64,000 nt of DNA from Euptelea pleiosperma. Lineage: Eukaryota > Streptophyta > Magnoliopsida > Ranunculales > Eupteleaceae. The translations under genes and the position numbers were made by a program. This document shows, one piece after another, positions 58,201-64,000 of the stretch. Within the stretch, counting starts at the first letter, position 1; each line of letters opens with the position of its first letter. The notes beneath the pieces are model-generated. The model saw nothing but the letters and a program-made list of their open reading frames with translations, ran no database searches and had not been told where the DNA came from. The DNA is taken from assembly GCA_035048495.1 (NCBI GenBank), contig CM068548.1, positions 13,133,464 to 13,197,463 on the forward strand, written 5' to 3'.

Positions 58201-59129
58201 GATTTAAGACACCAGAAAACTCTTCCACGAACTCACATTGTAGACACATGCAATCAGCAAATTGCAATTGCATATCCTAAATCAGAACTGTCTATCCTAA
58301 AACCCTCAATCTCCACAACAAGACGTTCTAGCGAAGTTTTTAAAATTTGCGAAGTTTTCGAAACTCTTGGGTTGACATTTCAAAATCTCGACCAATTTAT
58401 TTACGTCTTATAAAATTCCTACACTAACATCATCAAAACTTCAGGATTTCATTTCGGTTTCGGCCAGGATTGAAATTGACATTTGAAACCCGGCTTCTAT
58501 CATAAATTTGTGCTGGGTGTAAGTCTCTATGTATTACTTATAACGTTAAAAATTTGCGGCTTCTACAGTTGGATTTTCTTTATTCTAGGTAATAAAATTC
58601 AAACGAAAAATGAAGCATAACAAAGTGAGATTAGTTAAAAGAAGATTAAGCGTACAAAAAGAACGGATGAACACCATATAAACTTAGTAATGCAGTAAAC
58701 AAAACACTTACACAAATACTTCAAAACGAATAACTCATCAAAATTGAAAACCAAACTGATTAGAATTTACCTATCATCATTCGAATCAGGACTCTCGTTT
58801 CCGAAAACAAGCCCACCAACACCCTGCACGAGATTTTTCCCAACTTAATTCCATACTAAACATAGAAACACAAAGAACCAATTTGAAAGGGGGGGAAATC
58901 ATTATAATTATATCTAAAGAGCCTCTCTTACAGTCCATTCAACTTAAAGACCAGAAATCGTTAGAAATCTTAAATCGTTGTTCCTTGATCAAACCCTAAC
59001 GATATCGAATGCTACTTGTGGAGCACAAAAGAGGCAGAAACAACAGAAAATGAAGAGAAAGTAATCGAAACTTTCTAAATGTACCTGAGCGACTGCGTTG
59101 AGATTTATACGACCGAGCTTGAAATCCAT
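55288..59129 (-). pseudogene. 3'-truncated MAG4/p115 copy, exons 1-8
   Basis: Exons match those of the full gene: 59085-59129, 58771-58823, 56784-56911, 56628-56680, 55998-56135, 55828-55901, 55644-55713, 55288-55341. All keep GT-AG sites and frame; exon 5 has a 9-bp in-frame deletion that removes three residues (IKNEVQPTLM reads IKPPTLM). The coding part totals 615 bp, 205 codons, covering only the first armadillo repeats of the head. The rest of the head and the whole coiled coil are missing because the duplication ends within intron 8. It retains the full gene's 5' leader and upstream sequence, so it may be transcribed, but it could not tether vesicles. Called a truncated pseudogene. No stop codon was seen inside the exons. 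Confidence 0.88.
57281..57350 (-). mobile_element. RTE LINE 3' tail, duplicate copy
   Basis: Same insertion as 29385-29460, carried over by the segmental duplication (AGCCTTATCCTAACCATC preserved). Confidence 0.5.
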
Positions 59130-59600
59130 CGGATTTACAGTAACAAATTCGATAAAAAGATAATATTTATCTCAGATTTTAATCGAAGAATCAGTTCTAT
59201 TTGACCTAATTATGAGCTCCAATCGAGAACTTTATCTAACAAAGAATCAGAACTGAAAGCGTTCTCGAATGCAGATCAATCGCTTCTTTGCTACAACGAA
59301 GGCCTTTTCTGTAATCAAAGATCAGAAGAAGATCGCCAAACCTTCGAGTCTTCGACTTCTTCCGTAAAAGAGTTGCATGTGAATAGAAGTGGCAATTTTG
59401 CAGAGGGTAGCCAAAAACTGCTGGAATTAAGTAATGTTTACATGCAACATGGATCATTGTAGTAAAATGGTCATGTAAGTAAGTGTCTATCTGGACCGTT
59501 GAATTTATAATATCCCCTCTGTTATCGTTATTACCGAGAACAATCGAATCGATCAGATGTTCTTGACTAATAAATGATGAATACTTGTGAGTCTTGTGAC

Positions 59601-59876
59601 CATGTTTAAAAAAACGACGGTATAACGAAACTAACGGCGGTTATAACAGTAACACCCCAACCCCACATCCAAAACGCTATTAAAAAAAAATAGTTTTAAC
59701 AGAAATAGGGCCGTTATTTTAGAAAAAAAATTATATAAGGTTGTCTAGGTTATTTTTAAAAAATAAATGTACAATTTTTTATTTAAATGTAACTGATGTG
59801 ACCCGTTATAACGGACATAATACTAACACTGAATGTCCGTTATAGCGTTGTACCAAACCATTTAAAACCTTTTGGC
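59601..59876. mobile_element. hAT-like MITE (duplicate of 31709-31987)
   Basis: Same element and position relative to the MAG4 start as in copy A, with small indels. Confidence 0.5.
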
Positions 59877-60060
59877 TGTCACTCTGGGGAGAAGTTCCTC
59901 GCACGTCATCTCACCTAGCACTGCAATTTGGGCGGGCCCAACCCCTTCTAGTTGGGCTTGGGTTGGGCTCAAGTAGAGTTTTTCGAACCGGACCAAAAAT
60001 GGTTGGACTCCGGCAACCCCACTAAACTCGAGTACTGGACTGTAGGGTTGTCGTTTAAAG

Positions 60061-60400
60061 CATGGTTTAAAAAATAGTCCTTATAACGAAATAACAGCCG
60101 TTGTAACGGATTCGGACCTCCCCATTATGTCATGTATCGTTTTAACACTCAGAAAATAATGGCAGCTATTTCCGTTATAATGGCCATTATTTTTGGTTAA
60201 AATAAAAATAGCGACAGTTATTTTCTGAAAAAAAATTGTAAAAAAACACCCATTTTTTCTATTCTTTTCGTTCCAAAATTTATTGCAAATTTGAAATTCA
60301 AATTTTGAATTTTAGAGACTTCTTTTTTTCGTCTTTGCCCCTGTGCGTTACAATCCATTATTATCCGTTATACCATTATAATGGCCCTATTTAAAGCTTG
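60061..60400. mobile_element. hAT-like MITE (duplicate of 32174-32553)
   Basis: Flanked by GTTTAAAG on both sides (60053-60060 and 60401-60408) as in copy A. An internal deletion of about 40-50 bp near 60362 shortens the right arm. Confidence 0.72.
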
Positions 60401-60897
60401 GTTTAAAGAAGGGGAGAGAAACATTTGACACACGCACATTGTGTAAAGACAAAAGAACCTTGATCAAACAAAATAATTTTAAGAAAACAAAAATGAAAAT
60501 AGAGACATTTTTGGAGTGACAAATTGCGTGACTAACTTAAGAAGGGCTTTCGTTCGTTATAGAGTAGAATAGAAATATTTCAAATCAAATGACCTAGGTG
60601 TATTCCACTTTTCCTTCCCTTCAGTCTCACCATCGTCCTCAATCACCTCCGTCGACGCTGTCCTCATAGGTAAGATTGTTGTAAGAGTTTCTTACAGAAG
60701 TTAAGATTAGTTAGGTATGAAACTCCAATTCTATTATATATTCAAACAACTAACTTGGAATTCATTTAGAATTCCAAGAAAATCCATATGGTACAACCAA
60801 ACAACAGAGTTTTAAAAACTATTTGCAAGCAGGATAAGATATTTCTCTTATACAGAAGTTACTATTTACAAGATTAGTTAAGTACGTCGGAAACTAA

Positions 60898-61959
60898 TGG
60901 TGTGTTTGATACGCGTGCAAATTGGGTGTGCAAATAGGTTTACGTGTGCAACCGTTTCTCACGCATGTTTGGTACGCGTGCATTCGACGATTTGCACATG
61001 CACACAAGCAATTCGCTCACCCTCTTTAGCAATTAAAAACCCATTTCACCCCCTGAGCAATTGTTTACACAACCTTCTCGTGTAAATGACTTGCATAAGA
61101 TATATATTAAAATTAAATATTTTCTCAAATCAAGCCCTATCTTTCCCCAAATAAAAAAAAAAAAAAAAAAGAAATAATGGAAAAATGGCCTTGAAATTTA
61201 AAATTTTAAAAACGAGAAAAATGAAAAAAAAAAAAAAACCAAAAAATAATGGCTATTTTTTTCACAAATGTTTTCAAAAAATAATAATCATTATTTTCGT
61301 TACAACAAAAAATAACAATCGTTACTTTTCTACCATTTTCATGTGTGTGTTCGGACCTCCCTTGTTACGTTATATACCGTTAAAACGTTGAAAAAAATAT
61401 ACTAGAAAATAACGACCATTATTTTCTGAAAAATTTTGTTAAAAAAAAACGTCCGTTATTTCTGTCATTGCCCGTTATTATTCTATTTTTTTTCGTTTTT
61501 GAAATTTTGAAATTCATGTTCAAATATGTTGGGCCTCCGTTACAACGACCATTATTTTTGCTATGACAGATTCGGACCTCCCTTGCTACGTTATATACCG
61601 GAAAATAACGACCATTATTTTCTAAACAATTTTGTGAAAAAAAAAATGTTCGTTATTTCTATTATTGCCCATTATTATTCTGTTATTTTTTTCGTTTTTG
61701 AAAATTTAAAATTCATGTTCAAATATGTTGGGCCCGAATTTTTTTTCCCTACTTAGTATGTGGGGCCCACATGTTGTGCTTTCCTAAGGGAGCATGCGTG
61801 CGGACCAAATGGTATTAAATATGAACAATGCGTAAATTTTGAAATTTGCATATGCAAAATTAGTGCAAACCAAACGCAAGAAAATAGAATGGGTGTGCAA
61901 ACCATTGCACGGATAAACCATTACACGCTTAATAGTTTGCATGCGTTCCAAACAGACCC
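60898..61959. mobile_element. PIF/Harbinger-like MITE (duplicate of 38939-39846, enlarged)
   Basis: Ends TGGTGTGTTTGATACGC and GTTCCAAACAGACCC, with TAA flanks as in copy A. The middle segment with CGGACCTCCCTTG, CGTTATATACCG and ATGTTGGGCC is present twice in tandem (about 61345-61540 and about 61541-61740), which makes this copy longer. Confidence 0.65.
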
Positions 61960-62248
61960 TAATAATTCTGTTATATCTCCAAACAACTAAATTGAAATTC
62001 ATTTAGAATTCTAAGAAAATCCAAACGAGAAATTTCAATTATTGAAATCTAAATTTTTAGAAATCACAAGTTCTTGAATTATTATTTTCAATTCCAAATC
62101 CACGTCTCGTGACCAAACATACCGTGGCACTCTTTATTTCACTTTCTGAACTCAAGATTTTCTTTTGAGCATTACGTTCTCAAGAAGTTGGGAGCATGAC
62201 CTTTTTGGTGAGAAAAACAAAGTTGCCTTCTTTAGAATCTGACCTTGT

Positions 62249-64000
62249 TTACATGTTCCAAAAGCCTCTCCCACTTGTAGCAGAGGGAGACCTCACCTTC
62301 TCAAACCAACCCCAATACTCAGGGTTAAAATGTGCCGGTGAAGACAATGTCGGCCTTGGTGTAAATGGACCCGCTGATCCTTTCCATAATGCCAAACACT
62401 TCATTAAAACATCCCCCAATTTTCCTTCATTAATCGCATCGTAGACCTTCTCTATATGCTCTCCTGGACTAACCTTCTTCACACCGCTGAGAAGCTCGGT
62501 CCCAATTTCGGTCCTTGTGAATCGGTATATCGGATAAGTCCTACATTTCTTAATTCTATTTGCTATAGGGAAATCGCCATTATCGAATCTCTCCCTTGCC
62601 TTTGCTATCTCCTCTCCCAACCTCGCCTTCAATTCATCTTCAAAGATTGGTATCCGCTTAAATATTGAATAACCGCTTTCGCTCTCTTCTTTATTTTCAG
62701 GATCATGAACCGCCTTCTCAACAAGTACTTCACGCAATTGGAGAAAAAGTGAGTAAGATGGGTTCGTGGGATCGTCTAGGTAGGAGAAGACCGGCTGCTG
62801 TTCGACGACCTGCAAGAGGTCCTTCTCGAAGAAACGGGCTTGGAGCAATGACGACCCATCTTCGGCAGCATAAAGAGTTTTCTTTACTACTTGGAGAAGG
62901 ACATGCTTTACGACTTCCCTCATGTTCTCCTCCAAATGTCGCAGATCGATTGCCTGGCAAAGAGCCACGATGTATGTCGCAGACATGAGCTTTAAGATAT
63001 CTACAGCTTCAGCGCTCTTTCTCGCGGAAATCAAACCGAGGGAGTTCACATCCTGGTTGTGTTGTTCGGTGCTTTGGACATGCGTGGTGACCGGGTTAGC
63101 CAAGTATTGGAGCTCCGAGCAGTAAGCGGCCATGGCAATTTCTGCACCTTTGAACCCATAGTCCAAGCTTGGGTTAGGCCCGCCACTCAGATTCGAAGGC
63201 AAGCCATTGTTGTAGTAATCGCAAACGAGTTCAGAGAATTGAGCAAACATGAGTTTCCCAATAGCAGCGATGGCAATTCTTATATTATCCATCGAGACTC
63301 CAATTGGCGTCCCTTGAAAATTCCCTCCTTGCAGAGTGATGTCACGAGCGACATCAATCAATGGATTATCATTGACGGAGTTGATTTCCCGTTCGATTGA
63401 ATGAGTTGCCATGCGAATTACCTCAATCTGTGGCCCAAGCCACTGCGGAGAGGTTCGGAGTGCATAGCGGTCCTGTTTGGGCATTGTAAGTGGGTCTTTC
63501 TCGTTCCGGATCATTATTTCTTTCATGTAATCACTCTCATCAAGAAGAAACTCCATGATTGCAGCTGCTTCTATCTGCCCTGGGTGGTGCTTGAGTATAT
63601 GAGTCAGCGGGTCGGTGAACTCAGACTTTCCATGCATAACCTCACAGAACAACGCAGAGAGAATTTCTGCAAGGAGAGACAAGATATTCGCATCGAAACA
63701 CACTGTCGCAGCCACCGCGGACCCGACTGCCGTGCCATTCACAAGCGCTAGACCTTCCTTCGCCTGTAGTTCGAATGGAGTAGGAATTCCAACTCTCTTC
63801 AATGCTTCCATAGCCGTGATTTCTTCACCTTCTAGTGTGACTACTTTCGAATTATGCCGGCCCGTAATTAATCCAGCAATATAGGACAACGGCATGAGAT
63901 CACCTGATGCGGTGATACTTCCTCTAAGAGGCAATTTTGGAATCAAGTTTGTGTTCATGAGCTTAGCCAAGGCTTCAAGTATCTCCCACCGTATACCAGA
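62249..64000 (-). CDS. Phenylalanine ammonia-lyase, partial at window edge (PAL copy 3)
   Basis: An open PAL frame runs from the window edge ([14 protein letters not shown]) to TAA at 62249, giving about 583 residues. The N-terminal part, including the catalytic tyrosine, lies outside. An internal Met at 63970 is not the real start. The MIO Ala-Ser-Gly ([10 protein letters not shown]), [24 protein letters not shown] and [12 protein letters not shown] are intact, and the C terminus continues WKGSAGPF into the same kind of roughly 35-residue tail as copy 2, ending GRGFWNM. It is the duplication partner of the pseudogene at 40137-42332, much closer to it than to copy 2, but lacks its two visible frame lesions. 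Probably functional; completeness at the 5' end cannot be judged. Confidence 0.9.
   Translation of the reverse strand, partial: SGIRWEILEALAKLMNTNLIPKLPLRGSITASGDLMPLSYIAGLITGRHNSKVVTLEGEEITAMEALKRVGIPTPFELQAKEGLALVNGTAVGSAVAATVCFDANILSLLAEILSALFCEVMHGKSEFTDPLTHILKHHPGQIEAAAIMEFLLDESDYMKEIMIRNEKDPLTMPKQDRYALRTSPQWLGPQIEVIRMATHSIEREINSVNDNPLIDVARDITLQGGNFQGTPIGVSMDNIRIAIAAIGKLMFAQFSELVCDYYNNGLPSNLSGGPNPSLDYGFKGAEIAMAAYCSELQYLANPVTTHVQSTEQHNQDVNSLGLISARKSAEAVDILKLMSATYIVALCQAIDLRHLEENMREVVKHVLLQVVKKTLYAAEDGSSLLQARFFEKDLLQVVEQQPVFSYLDDPTNPSYSLFLQLREVLVEKAVHDPENKEESESGYSIFKRIPIFEDELKARLGEEIAKARERFDNGDFPIANRIKKCRTYPIYRFTRTEIGTELLSGVKKVSPGEHIEKVYDAINEGKLGDVLMKCLALWKGSAGPFTPRPTLSSPAHFNPEYWGWFEKVRSPSATSGRGFWNM

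Larger units (their letters stand above)
55224..64000. repeat. Segmental duplication, copy B (continues past the window)
   Basis: Collinear with 27322-41835, lacking the roughly 5.85-kb block at 32842-38695. It starts in MAG4 intron 8 and carries exons 8 to 1, two shared hAT-like MITEs, the Harbinger-like MITE and a PAL. An extra tandem duplication of about 190 bp lies inside it at about 61345-61740. Confidence 0.9.

Noticed and set aside
63971..64000. Starting PAL copy 3 at the internal Met at 63970
   Set aside because: The open frame continues to the window edge with conserved PAL sequence, so the gene is cut by the window and does not begin there.

Overview
The window looks like nuclear DNA from an angiosperm. 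Genes are spliced with GT-AG introns, there is no operon structure, and AT-rich intergenic DNA is full of plant transposable-element remnants (MITEs, foldback elements, tRNA-derived SINEs, tiny LTR elements, LINE tails, a probable solo LTR). The repeat types and a gymnosperm-like phenylalanine ammonia-lyase (PAL) lineage make an early-diverging woody lineage such as a magnoliid my guess. That placement is an inference. All coordinates come from reading by eye.

Layout. 1-2.7 kb: repeats, including a SINE at 640-852. 2.7-4.9 kb (minus): two-exon ankyrin/PGG membrane-protein gene. 5-11.3 kb: repeats, a long GA microsatellite and foldback elements. 11.3-12.9 kb (plus): SLC25A44-type mitochondrial carrier. 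13-18.9 kb: dense nested small elements, including two miniature LTR (TRIM/SMART-like) elements and a second SINE. 19.1-31.2 kb (minus): a complete 19-exon gene for the Golgi tether p115 (MAG4/GC6); the exon lengths I derived sum to 2,778 bp, exactly 926 codons. 31.7-38.7 kb: MITEs and a putative 4.5-kb solo LTR. 40.1-42.3 kb (minus): a PAL pseudogene. 46.6-48.9 kb (minus): an intact single-exon PAL. 49-55 kb: hAT-like MITEs and other repeats. 55.2-64 kb: a second copy of the 27.3-41.8 kb block, holding a 3'-truncated MAG4 copy (exons 1-8) and a third PAL that runs off the right edge.

Overall the right half is a PAL cluster enlarged by segmental duplication. The repeat of the MAG4 start plus a PAL at an offset of about 27.9 kb suggests a direct tandem duplication whose second unit extends past the window. 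One PAL copy has decayed, one is intact, and one is intact as far as it can be seen. PAL deaminates phenylalanine to trans-cinnamate at the entry to phenylpropanoid metabolism; the other complete genes (membrane protein, mitochondrial carrier, Golgi tether) have no evident link to that pathway.
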